NCBI RefSeq assembly: GCF_001428625.1 | Contig: NZ_LMIE01000029.1 | Span: 523,873 to 587,872, forward strand | Direction: 5' to 3' | Length of the DNA: 64,000 nucleotides | Origin: Hydrogenophaga sp. Root209 | GTDB lineage: Bacteria > Pseudomonadota > Gammaproteobacteria > Burkholderiales > Burkholderiaceae_C | Part shown: piece after piece, positions 1 to 6,891 of the stretch | Numbering within the stretch: the first letter of the stretch is position 1 | Layout: every line of letters starts with the position of its first letter | Translations under genes and position numbers: made by a program | Notes under the pieces: generated by a model | What the model was told of the DNA's origin: nothing | What the model saw: only the letters and a program-made list of their open reading frames with translations | The model's database searches: none

Positions 1-20
1 CCCACGCTCCACCGCAGCGC

Positions 21-80
21 GGGTCGCTGCCCCCCACGGGGGCGCGGCCTTGCTTGGGGCGGCCCTGCGCGGCGGCCCTT
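21..80. repeat. G+C-rich palindromic intergenic element, probable dispersed repeat
   Basis: This non-coding stretch starts with a small inverted repeat (CCCCC-AC-GGGGG, about 31-42) and continues as a G/C-rich tract rich in GGCGGCC words. Its composition resembles short dispersed elements I recall from Comamonadaceae intergenic regions. Only one copy is visible here, so calling it a repeat is inference. It lies immediately upstream of the first Bug-protein gene. Confidence 0.35.
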
Positions 81-106
81 TTCGCCAACCTGTGAGACCT
101 CACACC

Positions 107-1093
107 ATGAATACTCGCGGCACCCTCATCGCCCTTGCCTCCCTGCTCGCCTTCGTGGGCACCAGCGCGCACGCGCAGACCACCACCGAAAAGGTGCTGG
201 CCGCCGAGAAGTTCACCCTCGTCGCGCCCTTCCCGCCCGGTGGCCCGATCGACACACTGGCCCGCGTGCTCGCCGATGGCCTGGCCAAGCGCTACAACCA
301 GACCGCCCTGGTGGACAACGCACCCGGCGCGGCCGGCAACATCGGCATGGACAAGGTCAAGCGCGGCAAGCCCGACGGCCACACGCTGCTGGTGATCCCC
401 GCCGGCAACCTCACCATCAACCCCACGCTGATGCCGAAGTTCCCCTTCAGCATCGAGAAGGACTTCGTGCCCGTGGCCATGCTGGCCAAGACGCCCAACG
501 TGCTGGTGACCCATCCCGCCACCGGCATCAAGTCGGTGGCCGACCTGATCGCGCGCGCCAAGGCCAAGCCGGACACGCTCTCGTACGCCTCCCCCGGCGT
601 GGGCAGCGGCCTGCACCTGGCCGGCGAGTTGTTCAAGTCACAGTCGGGCGCGGACATCCTGCACATCGCCTACAAGGGCACGCCACCGGCCATCGCCGAC
701 GTGATGGGCGGCAACGTGCCGCTGATGTTCAGCAACCTGCCCACCGTGCTGCCGCACATCAGGAGCGGCAAGCTGGTCGCGCTGGCCGTGACCGACAGCG
801 CGCGCACGCCCACGGCGCCCGAGATCCCGACCCTGGCCGAGCTGGGCGTGTCCGGCGTGGTGGTGCCTTCCTGGTACGGCCTGATGGCCCCGGCCGGCAC
901 GCCCGCCGACGTGGTGGCGCAGCTCGCGCGCGACGCCACCGCCATCCTGGCCGAACCCGCCGTGCGCGAACGCCTGCAGGGCCAGGGCCTGAGCGCCTGG
1001 GACTTGCAGACCACCGCCTTCGACGCCCACATCCGCGACGAGACCGCGCGCTGGGCCAAGGTGATCAAGGACCGCGGCATCACGATGGAGTGA
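107..1093 (+). CDS. Bug/TctC-family tripartite tricarboxylate transporter substrate-binding protein
   Basis: Periplasmic solute-binding protein of 328 aa, the usual size for the Bug family. The start chosen is the ATG at 107, because it is followed at once by a signal peptide (hydrophobic stretch about residues 5-20, cleavage near AHA at 21-23). Upstream in-frame residues are not signal-like. The PFPPGGPIDTLAR ligand-loop motif near residues 37-50 and the conserved YASPGVGSGLH and YKGTPPAIADVMGG segments identify the family. Such proteins capture carboxylates for TctAB permeases, but no tctA or tctB gene is nearby, so this is an orphan. It heads a plus-strand run to 4967 and its stop is almost fused to the next gene. 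The ligand is unknown. Confidence 0.9.
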   Translation: MNTRGTLIALASLLAFVGTSAHAQTTTEKVLAAEKFTLVAPFPPGGPIDTLARVLADGLAKRYNQTALVDNAPGAAGNIGMDKVKRGKPDGHTLLVIPAGNLTINPTLMPKFPFSIEKDFVPVAMLAKTPNVLVTHPATGIKSVADLIARAKAKPDTLSYASPGVGSGLHLAGELFKSQSGADILHIAYKGTPPAIADVMGGNVPLMFSNLPTVLPHIRSGKLVALAVTDSARTPTAPEIPTLAELGVSGVVVPSWYGLMAPAGTPADVVAQLARDATAILAEPAVRERLQGQGLSAWDLQTTAFDAHIRDETARWAKVIKDRGITME

Positions 1094-1098
1094 ACAGC

Positions 1099-1437
1099 GT
1101 GAGCGATGCCGTGCCCAACCCCAACGTGCTGATCACCCTCGTGCTCAAGCACCACGCCGGCCTCACGCTGGACGAGGTGCAGGCAAAGCTGAAGGCGAGC
1201 GAATGGTGGGAACGTTTTCCGGTGGAGGGCACGCGCGTGGTGTCGTGGACCGTGGCCATGGGCCTGGGCCTGGGCCAGATCGTCACGCTGGAGGTGCCGC
1301 CCCACCTGCTGGGCCGGGTCAACCTGGAGCTGGAGCGATCGGCCTGGGGCGTGTTCGCCACCGAGTGTTACCCCACCTACGACTTCGTGCCGGTGCGCGA
1401 GCGCATCCGCGAACGCGTGCGCGCCGGAGGCCAGTGA
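1099..1437 (+). CDS. conserved hypothetical protein (about 112 aa) of the Bug/RidA operon
   Basis: I do not recognise a family for this small soluble protein. A GTG at 1099 is chosen because GGAG at 1087-1090 sits 8 nt upstream. A GTG at 1090, overlapping the previous stop by 4 bp, would add three residues. There is no signal peptide or membrane segment. The sequence mixes hydrophobic strands (NVLITLVL, IVTLEVPP) with a C-terminal Arg-rich helix (RERIRERVR), suggesting a compact alpha/beta or ferredoxin-like fold. Its stop overlaps the start of the next gene (TGATG), so it is translationally coupled inside the operon and probably serves the same pathway. G/C at third positions supports real coding. 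Confidence 0.7.
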   Translation: MSDAVPNPNVLITLVLKHHAGLTLDEVQAKLKASEWWERFPVEGTRVVSWTVAMGLGLGQIVTLEVPPHLLGRVNLELERSAWGVFATECYPTYDFVPVRERIRERVRAGGQ

Positions 1438-1880
1438 TGGTGGTGGCCGACAAGATCCGCACGCCGCTCGTGCCCGACATGCCCACTGCGAGCTGGACCA
1501 ACGCCTGGCGCATCGGGCACGAGGTGGTGGTCTCGGGCATGACCGGCCACCCCGCCACGCGCGAGGCCGCCGAACGCGGCGCGTCGCTGGGGGCCTACGA
1601 ACAGACCCTGGTGGTGCTGAAGAAGCTCGAAGCGCTGGTGACGGCCGCGGGTGGCCACAAGCACAACCTCATCAAGACCGTGGTCTACCTGACCGACATC
1701 GCCGACAAGGACGAGGTGGGTCGCGCGCGGCGCGACTTCTTCGACGGCGTCTACCCCTGCGCCACCCTGGTGGCGGTGAGCGCGCTGGTGTTCCCCGAGT
1801 TGCGCGTCGAGATCGACGCCTGGGCCCGACTCGACGTGGACCTGCGCCAGGCCACCACCCCCCTCTCAAAAGAAAGCTGA
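1437..1880 (+). CDS. RidA/YjgF-family protein lacking the catalytic arginine
   Basis: A 147 aa Rid-family protein starting at the ATG at 1437, which overlaps the preceding stop by one base. The fold signature is clear: VSGMTG near residues 32-37, the central IKTVVYLTDIAD (79-90), and VEID (124-127). In deaminating RidA an arginine follows the proline of the PxR motif (PARSCV in E. coli); here the matching residues are P107-C-A109-T, so the arginine is missing. From family knowledge that residue is needed for 2-aminoacrylate/imine hydrolysis, so a Rid4-7-like, non-deaminase role is more likely. A second Rid protein that keeps the arginine lies at the end of the same operon. Confidence 0.88.
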   Translation: MVVADKIRTPLVPDMPTASWTNAWRIGHEVVVSGMTGHPATREAAERGASLGAYEQTLVVLKKLEALVTAAGGHKHNLIKTVVYLTDIADKDEVGRARRDFFDGVYPCATLVAVSALVFPELRVEIDAWARLDVDLRQATTPLSKES

Positions 1881-1883
1881 ATC

Positions 1884-2663
1884 ATGGACCTGGGCATTGC
1901 CGACAAGAAGGCGCTGGTGTGCGGCGCAAGCGCCGGGCTGGGCTACGCCTGCGCCGAAGCGCTGGTGAAAGACGGCGTGCATGTGGTGATCGTCGCGCGC
2001 ACCGAAGGCCCGCTGCGCGAAGCCGCTGCACGCCTGAGCGCGCACGGCGCGGGCCAGGTGAGCTGGGTGGCCGCCGACGTGACCAGCGACGAAGGCCGCG
2101 CGCGCATCTTCGCGGCCCACCCCGATTTCGACATCCTGGTCACCAACGCGGGCGGTCCGCCCATGGGCGACTTCCGCACCTGGGACCGCGACACCTGGCA
2201 CCGCGCGATCGACGCCAACATGCTTGCTCCGATCGAACTCATCAAGGCCACGGTGGACGGCATGATGGCGCGCGGCTTTGGCCGCATTGTCAACCTCACC
2301 TCCAGCGCGGTGAAGTCGCCCATCGACGGTCTGGGCCTGTCGATCGGCGCGCGCAGCGGCCTCACCGGCTTCGTGGCAGGCCTGGCGCGCAGCACCGTGG
2401 CACGTGGCGTGACCATCAACAACCTCTTGCCCGGCACCTTCGACACCGCGCGCCTGGACAGCAACTTCACCGCACAGGCCCGGCGCGAAGGCACGACCGT
2501 GGACGCCGTGCGCGCGGCGCGCCTGGCCAAACACCCGGCGCACCGCTTCGGCGCCGCCAGCGAACTCGGCCACACCTGCGCCTACCTCTGCAGCGTGCAC
2601 GCGGGCTACATCAATGGCCAGAACATCATGCTCGACGGGGGCTCCTTCCCCGGGGTGTTCTGA
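1884..2663 (+). CDS. SDR-family oxidoreductase with atypical active site
   Basis: Short-chain dehydrogenase/reductase of 259 aa, the standard size. The nucleotide-binding motif GASAGLG is at residues 14-20, NAGG at 88-91, and the active-site serine region LTSSAV at 138-143. The usual YxxxK is absent: the aligned residues are S153-IGA-R157. Subfamilies with this replacement exist among bacterial SDRs, so it may be a true variant rather than a defect; the reading frame is intact. It follows the RidA gene by 3 nt and precedes a Bug protein by 48 nt. It probably acts on a hydroxy or oxo intermediate, but neither substrate nor cofactor can be told from the sequence. Confidence 0.88.
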   Translation: MDLGIADKKALVCGASAGLGYACAEALVKDGVHVVIVARTEGPLREAAARLSAHGAGQVSWVAADVTSDEGRARIFAAHPDFDILVTNAGGPPMGDFRTWDRDTWHRAIDANMLAPIELIKATVDGMMARGFGRIVNLTSSAVKSPIDGLGLSIGARSGLTGFVAGLARSTVARGVTINNLLPGTFDTARLDSNFTAQARREGTTVDAVRAARLAKHPAHRFGAASELGHTCAYLCSVHAGYINGQNIMLDGGSFPGVF

Positions 2664-2711
2664 ACCACACGGCATTTTTCTCGACCCACCCCACCGCAAC
2701 CAGGAGCCACC

Positions 2712-3698
2712 ATGACCTTTCGCAGACAGTTCGTTCTCAGCGTCGCCGCGTCCACCCTCGCGTTGACCCTTCCCGCGGCCAGCGCCTTCGCACAGGCCTA
2801 CCCCAGCAAGACGATCAACGTGGTCGTCTCGTTTCCGCCCGGTGGCGACACCGACGCCCTGGCGCGCCTGTTCGCCGAAAAGCTCTCGGCCAAGGTCGGC
2901 CAGTCGGTGATCGTCGAGAACAAGACCGGTGCCAGCGGCACCATCGGCAACTCGTACGTGGCCAAGTCGGTCCCCGACGGCTACACCCTGCTCTTCACAC
3001 CCAACACCCTGGCCACCGCGCCGCTGGTGCTCAAGCCCGGTACCGGTGCGGTCTACGACCCGCTCAAGGACTTCACGCCCATCATCCTCGCCGGCACGCA
3101 GTCGCTGTTTCTGGTGACCAACACGGCCTCCGGCATCACCAGCGTGAAAGACCTCGTGGCGGCCGCCAAGGCCGGCAAGGTCGCCAACTACGCCAGCCCG
3201 GGCAGCGGCTCGCCCATGCACATCCTGGGTGAAATGTTCAACCGCTCCGCCGGCGTCAAGCTGGCCCAGGTGCCGTACCGCGGCAGCGGTCCGGCCATCG
3301 TCGATCTGGTGGGCGGCCACATGACCGTCATGTACACCACCCTGGGTCCGGTGGCGCAGCACATTGCTTCGGGCAAGCTGGTGAACCTGGCCGTGGCCGA
3401 CGCCAAGCGTTCACCGCTGGCACCCAACGTGCCCACCCTGGCCGAGGCCGGTGTGCCCGACGTTGAAGTGGGCGCCTGGCAGGGCTTCATGGGCCCCAAG
3501 GGCATGCCCGCCGACGTGGTCAAGCTGCTCAATGGCCACCTCAACGACATCTTGAAGATGCCCGATGTGGTGGCCCGCATGACCGCGCTGGCGCTGCTGC
3601 CGGCCGGAGGAGACCCTTCGGCACTGGCGCGGATCAACGCCGACCACAACACCCGCTTCGGCAAGGTGATCCGCGAAACCGGCATCGTCGCCGACTGA
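2712..3698 (+). CDS. Bug/TctC-family substrate-binding protein
   Basis: A 328 aa periplasmic binding protein with a signal peptide ending near AFA (25-27). The ligand loop reads FPPGGDTDALARLF (41-54), with the double-aspartate DTD form. The YASPGSGSPMH and VPYRGSGPAIVDLVGGH motifs are typical of the family. By eye it is much closer to the Bug protein at 21222-22205 than to the first Bug protein of its own operon; the two share GGDTDA, DGYTLLFTPN and ILKMPDVV. This suggests related ligands for the two clusters. No permease genes are adjacent. The GGAGCCACC leader just before the ATG supplies a reasonable ribosome-binding site. Confidence 0.9.
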   Translation: MTFRRQFVLSVAASTLALTLPAASAFAQAYPSKTINVVVSFPPGGDTDALARLFAEKLSAKVGQSVIVENKTGASGTIGNSYVAKSVPDGYTLLFTPNTLATAPLVLKPGTGAVYDPLKDFTPIILAGTQSLFLVTNTASGITSVKDLVAAAKAGKVANYASPGSGSPMHILGEMFNRSAGVKLAQVPYRGSGPAIVDLVGGHMTVMYTTLGPVAQHIASGKLVNLAVADAKRSPLAPNVPTLAEAGVPDVEVGAWQGFMGPKGMPADVVKLLNGHLNDILKMPDVVARMTALALLPAGGDPSALARINADHNTRFGKVIRETGIVAD

Positions 3699-3708
3699 GC
3701 AACAGGCC

Positions 3709-4602
3709 ATGTCCACACCTGCGCCCCACGCCCTGGATCCCGATGGGCAACCCCGGCTGCCACCGGTGGCCATGGACTACGCCCGGACCGTGACGGACTG
3801 GGCGCAGGCGCCGCTGGATGCGTCCATCACCGCCACGCCCGACCAGACTTACGGCCCACACCGCCTGCAGCGTTTCGACGTGTTCGCACCGAGAGGCGCG
3901 CAAAACGCACCGGTGCTGGTGTTCTGGCACGGCGGCGGCTGGACCAACGGATACCGCCAGTGGGTGCGCTTCATGGCGCCCCACGTCACCGCGCTCGGCA
4001 TGGTGCTGGTGGCGCCGTCCTACCGGCTCGCGCCCGCGCATCCCCTGCCCGCGGCGCTGGACGATGCGATGACCCTGCTGGCCTGTCTGCAGACCGAACT
4101 GCCTGCGTGGGGAGGCTCGCCGCGCCGGGTCTACCTCGCGGGACACTCGGCCGGGGGTCATGTGGCGGCCATGACGGCGCTGCGGCGCCAGGCCTGGCGA
4201 ACACACGGTGTGGCCGACGACATGGTTCAAGGCTGCCTGCCGATCAGCGGGATCATGGACCTGCACGACCCGCAACCCGCGCCACAAAGCCTGGAAGAGC
4301 GCGTCTACACCACCGTGCTGCGCGGACTCGACCCGCTGCAGGACGCGGTTCACAGCCCGCTCTACTGGACCGCCGGCAACCGGGTGCCGTTCGACCTGAG
4401 CATGGGCGAACACGACAGCGCGCGCGTGCTGCGATCCAACCGGCGCATGCTGCCCCTGCTGCAGGCCCAGCAGGCCACCGCCTCGTTGCACGTGGTTGCA
4501 GGACTCGACCATTTCCACACGCACCTGCAGCTGCGCGACCCCGCCTGCCCCTGGTACGCACAACTGGCGCGCCGCGTGCACGCCCACACGGAGCCCGCAT
4601 GA
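3709..4602 (+). CDS. alpha/beta hydrolase (carboxylesterase / kynurenine formamidase-like)
   Basis: Cytoplasmic hydrolase of 297 aa without a signal peptide. The oxyanion motif HGGGW is at 74-78, the nucleophile elbow GHSAGG at 145-150 (Ser147), and a C-terminal LDHFHTH at 266-272 supplies the catalytic histidine region. This layout fits hormone-sensitive-lipase-type esterases and bacterial arylformamidases. Its place between a Bug protein and a RidA gene suggests cleavage of an ester or amide bond in the imported compound or an intermediate. The stop overlaps the next start (ATGA), so the two genes are translationally coupled. Confidence 0.85.
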   Translation: MSTPAPHALDPDGQPRLPPVAMDYARTVTDWAQAPLDASITATPDQTYGPHRLQRFDVFAPRGAQNAPVLVFWHGGGWTNGYRQWVRFMAPHVTALGMVLVAPSYRLAPAHPLPAALDDAMTLLACLQTELPAWGGSPRRVYLAGHSAGGHVAAMTALRRQAWRTHGVADDMVQGCLPISGIMDLHDPQPAPQSLEERVYTTVLRGLDPLQDAVHSPLYWTAGNRVPFDLSMGEHDSARVLRSNRRMLPLLQAQQATASLHVVAGLDHFHTHLQLRDPACPWYAQLARRVHAHTEPA

Positions 4603-4967
4603 GAGAAGTCATCGACGTCGGCCTGCCCCAGTTCAAGCAGCCGTTTTCGTGGATGGTGCGCGCCGCCGGCGTGCTCTACACCGCGCACGGCCCGGTGCGC
4701 GAAGACGGCAGCGTGGACACCACCGGCAGCATCGAGCAGCAGGCGCGCCTGACGTTTGCCAACCTGCAACGCGCGGTGGAACGCGCCGGCAAGACGCTGG
4801 ACGACGTGGCGCAGGTGCTGATCTACATGACCGACGTGGCCGACATGCCGGCCATCGACGCGGTCTACCGCGAGTTCTTCAAAGCCCCCTGGCCCAACCG
4901 CTCCAGCGCCGGTGTTGCCTTGGTGGTGCCGGGGATGAAGATCGAGATCGTGGCCTACGTGGCCTGA
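4599..4967 (+). CDS. RidA-family protein with conserved catalytic arginine
   Basis: A 122 aa Rid-family protein; the ATG at 4599 overlaps the hydrolase stop by 4 bp. It has the full signature: VLIYMTDVAD (73-82), PNRSSAG with R101 at the position of the catalytic arginine of E. coli RidA, and KIEI (114-117) ending in VAYVA. From family knowledge this arginine allows hydrolysis of enamines/imines to ketones, so this copy may be the active deaminase while the paralogue at 1437-1880 is not. It is the last gene of the operon; a hairpin follows at 4981-4998. Confidence 0.9.
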   Translation: MREVIDVGLPQFKQPFSWMVRAAGVLYTAHGPVREDGSVDTTGSIEQQARLTFANLQRAVERAGKTLDDVAQVLIYMTDVADMPAIDAVYREFFKAPWPNRSSAGVALVVPGMKIEIVAYVA

Positions 4968-4980
4968 CGAGCCCGGGCCG

Positions 4981-4998
4981 AGTCGGCGTGGGCCGACT
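4981..4998 (+). terminator. possible terminator hairpin after the Bug/RidA operon
   Basis: A perfect 7-4-7 inverted repeat, AGTCGGC-GTGG-GCCGACT, begins 13 nt after the last stop codon of the operon. No T-tract follows, so a rho-independent terminator is not certain. Confidence 0.35.
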
Positions 4999-5109
4999 TC
5001 AGCCGTGTGCCACCTGGATGCCGAACTTCGCGCGCCGCTCGCTTGGAGGCGCGTCCAGACCCAAGCGCTGATGGGCGCCCGGCGCAGCCCCGGACGGTAA
5101 AGTCACCGG

Positions 5110-5919
5110 ATGGACGATGACCTGACGCACGCCCTCGCCTGGGCCGAATGGATCGGGGCACACGCGCTGCCCGTGCTCGCTGCCGCGCTGCTCGTGGTGC
5201 TCGTCGCCTGCACGGCCCTCGTTGTCGGCTTCCACCGCTACGGTGCACGCACCGTGTGGGGCCGCTGGCCGCGCCCCCTGTTGCTGGGGGTTTGCCTGGC
5301 CATCGGTGCGGGCGTGCTGATCGCCACGGCCACGTTGTTCGCCGAAATGCTGGAAGCGTTCGACGCCGAAGAAGAGATCGGCCGGTTCGATGAGCGGCTG
5401 ACCGAGACCCTGGCGCGCGAGCTGCCCCGCTCGGCGCTGCGCTTCTTCGGCACCTTGACCCACCTGGGTGACCCCTGGGCGCTGACGCTGCTGGTGATCG
5501 GTGTGTGCCTTGTGTTGCTCGCGCGCCGGCACACGACGCTGGCCCTGGGCTGGGTGGTGGCCTGCGCGGGTGGCGGATTGCTCAACCGGGTGCTCAAGCA
5601 GATCTTCGAGCGGGTTCGGCCTTTGCACGACCATGGCTTTGCGCAAGCCGATGGCTACAGCTTTCCCAGCGGGCACACCGTCGGCTCGGTGGTGGTGTAC
5701 GGCATGCTGTCCTATCTGTTCCTGCGGCTGCTGCCGCCGCGCTGGCACCTGCCCTGTGTGCTGCTGGCCGCCACGCTCGCCTTCACAACGGGCTGGAGCC
5801 GCGTGATCCTGCAGGTGCATTGGGCGAGTGATGTGATCGCCGGGTTCGCCTTTGGTGTGGCCTGGCTGACGTTGTGTATTGCGGCGATCGAGCTGGCCCG
5901 GCGGTACTCGCGCGTGTAG
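5110..5919 (+). CDS. PAP2-family membrane phosphatase
   Basis: Integral membrane phosphatase of 269 aa. The three PAP2 signatures are intact: KQIFERVRP (K163-P171), FPSGHT with PSGH at 186-189, and SRVILQVH (S230, R231, H237). Hydrophobic segments cover about residues 18-41, 56-78, 122-157 and most of 190-262, consistent with five or six membrane helices and an active site on the periplasmic side. Likely substrates are undecaprenyl pyrophosphate, phosphatidylglycerol phosphate or lipid A phosphates, but the sequence cannot tell which. The ATG at 5110 is the only convincing start. It stands alone, separated from the operon upstream by the hairpin region. Confidence 0.9.
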   Translation: MDDDLTHALAWAEWIGAHALPVLAAALLVVLVACTALVVGFHRYGARTVWGRWPRPLLLGVCLAIGAGVLIATATLFAEMLEAFDAEEEIGRFDERLTETLARELPRSALRFFGTLTHLGDPWALTLLVIGVCLVLLARRHTTLALGWVVACAGGGLLNRVLKQIFERVRPLHDHGFAQADGYSFPSGHTVGSVVVYGMLSYLFLRLLPPRWHLPCVLLAATLAFTTGWSRVILQVHWASDVIAGFAFGVAWLTLCIAAIELARRYSRV

Positions 5920-5964
5920 CGCCCCGTCTTTCATCAACAGCGCTGCATCCAAGGAGGAGACAGC

Positions 5965-6380
5965 ATGGGTCGCAAGGAATTCGAAGCTTCCCGCGTGGAC
6001 GGCGTGCACGCGCAGCTGGCGCGCATGGCGGGCAGTGGCAAGGTCGCTTTCGCCTCTGGTTCGAGCCAGGCCAACTGGCCGAAGAATCGGTGCAGCGCGG
6101 CAGCATCCGCGTGCTGCTGGGCGGCCGCGTGCGGCTGCATGAGTACACCGGCCACTGCAGCGGCGAGCCCATGGAAGGCGTGGCGCTGATCGCCCACCAC
6201 CTGGACGAGCGTCGGTACGAATCGGCGTGGGCCGAAAGCTTCGGCACGGGCACGTCCATCATGTTCAGCACCGGCATCAGTGACGACCCGCGCATGGACA
6301 ACATCAACCCCACCGGCGAAGTGGCCCTGGCCGTCGAGGTGAACTACCGTCGGATCCCGCCGGCTGCGGGCGGAACCTGA
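5965..6380 (+). pseudogene. DUF1579-type protein gene with a one-base deletion
   Basis: The gene begins properly: AGGAGG at 5952-5957 lies 7 nt before the ATG at 5965, and the product starts MGRKEFEASRVDG. Around 6030-6034 the coding signal moves to another frame, which then reads WQGRFRLWFEPG and continues through GGRVRLHEYTG to the stop at 6378-6380. Adding one base there gives a protein of about 138 aa with the W-x-G, LGGR and EGxxLIxxx pattern of DUF1579-like proteins. As given, translation from 5965 ends at 6189 with nonsense after about residue 23. It is either a recent pseudogene or a sequencing error. Confidence 0.65.
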
Positions 6381-6891
6381 AGTAGCCCTACAGCGGATTC
6401 GCAGCGATTGCAGACGGTGGCGACCAAGCAAAAAATGGAGCCTATGCTGCAACGTCGCGATCATTTGGACCTCGGTAGTCGCGCGCGGTGAGATTCCGTA
6501 CCTGGGCGCAATGCGGACGTTCGTTCTAAGCCCACCGTAGCGCGCAACCAGCAACCCACCCCGCCCAGCTCCGAGTCACTCGTTGGACATGGTTTCGACG
6601 GGCCGCCACCTCCGTGACAGCTTCGAAGCCCTAAGACGCCAACTGCTCATGAACTCCAGAGCAATGACCCACCAAAGCCATGGGAGCTTCAAGTGAAGAG
6701 TGATGAATCAACTGCGTACGCGTAGACACGACAGGTCAGATGCAACTCGAAACTGACCGTTGTTTCACCATCAATTCGAGTGATGACAGGGCCTTTTAGC
6801 AATTAGCCTGAAAAGGCTTGAGACACCGGCTTGGGAAAGCCCACGAGCGGAGGAAAGCGCCTTCGCCCGGAGGTCCACAAGCGGCACAGAA
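6381..6891. other. 510-bp stretch without a recognisable gene
   Basis: No frame shows convincing codon bias or a ribosome-binding site. The stretch is less G/C-rich than the flanking genes. The only structure I see is an inverted repeat GCCTTTT (6791-6797) / AAAAGGC (6811-6817) with a 13-nt loop, about 75 bp upstream of the autotransporter. It may hold the autotransporter promoter and the remains of older genes; I recognise nothing more. Confidence 0.5.

Noticed and set aside
5934-6554. Minus-strand frame across the DUF1579-type region and beyond
   Set aside because: No ribosome-binding site and no domain; the plus-strand reading with a single frameshift explains the conserved residues better.
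6381-6891. Possible insertion-sequence or phage remnant before the autotransporter
   Set aside because: I found no terminal inverted repeats, target duplication, transposase or integrase motifs, so only an unassigned gap is reported.
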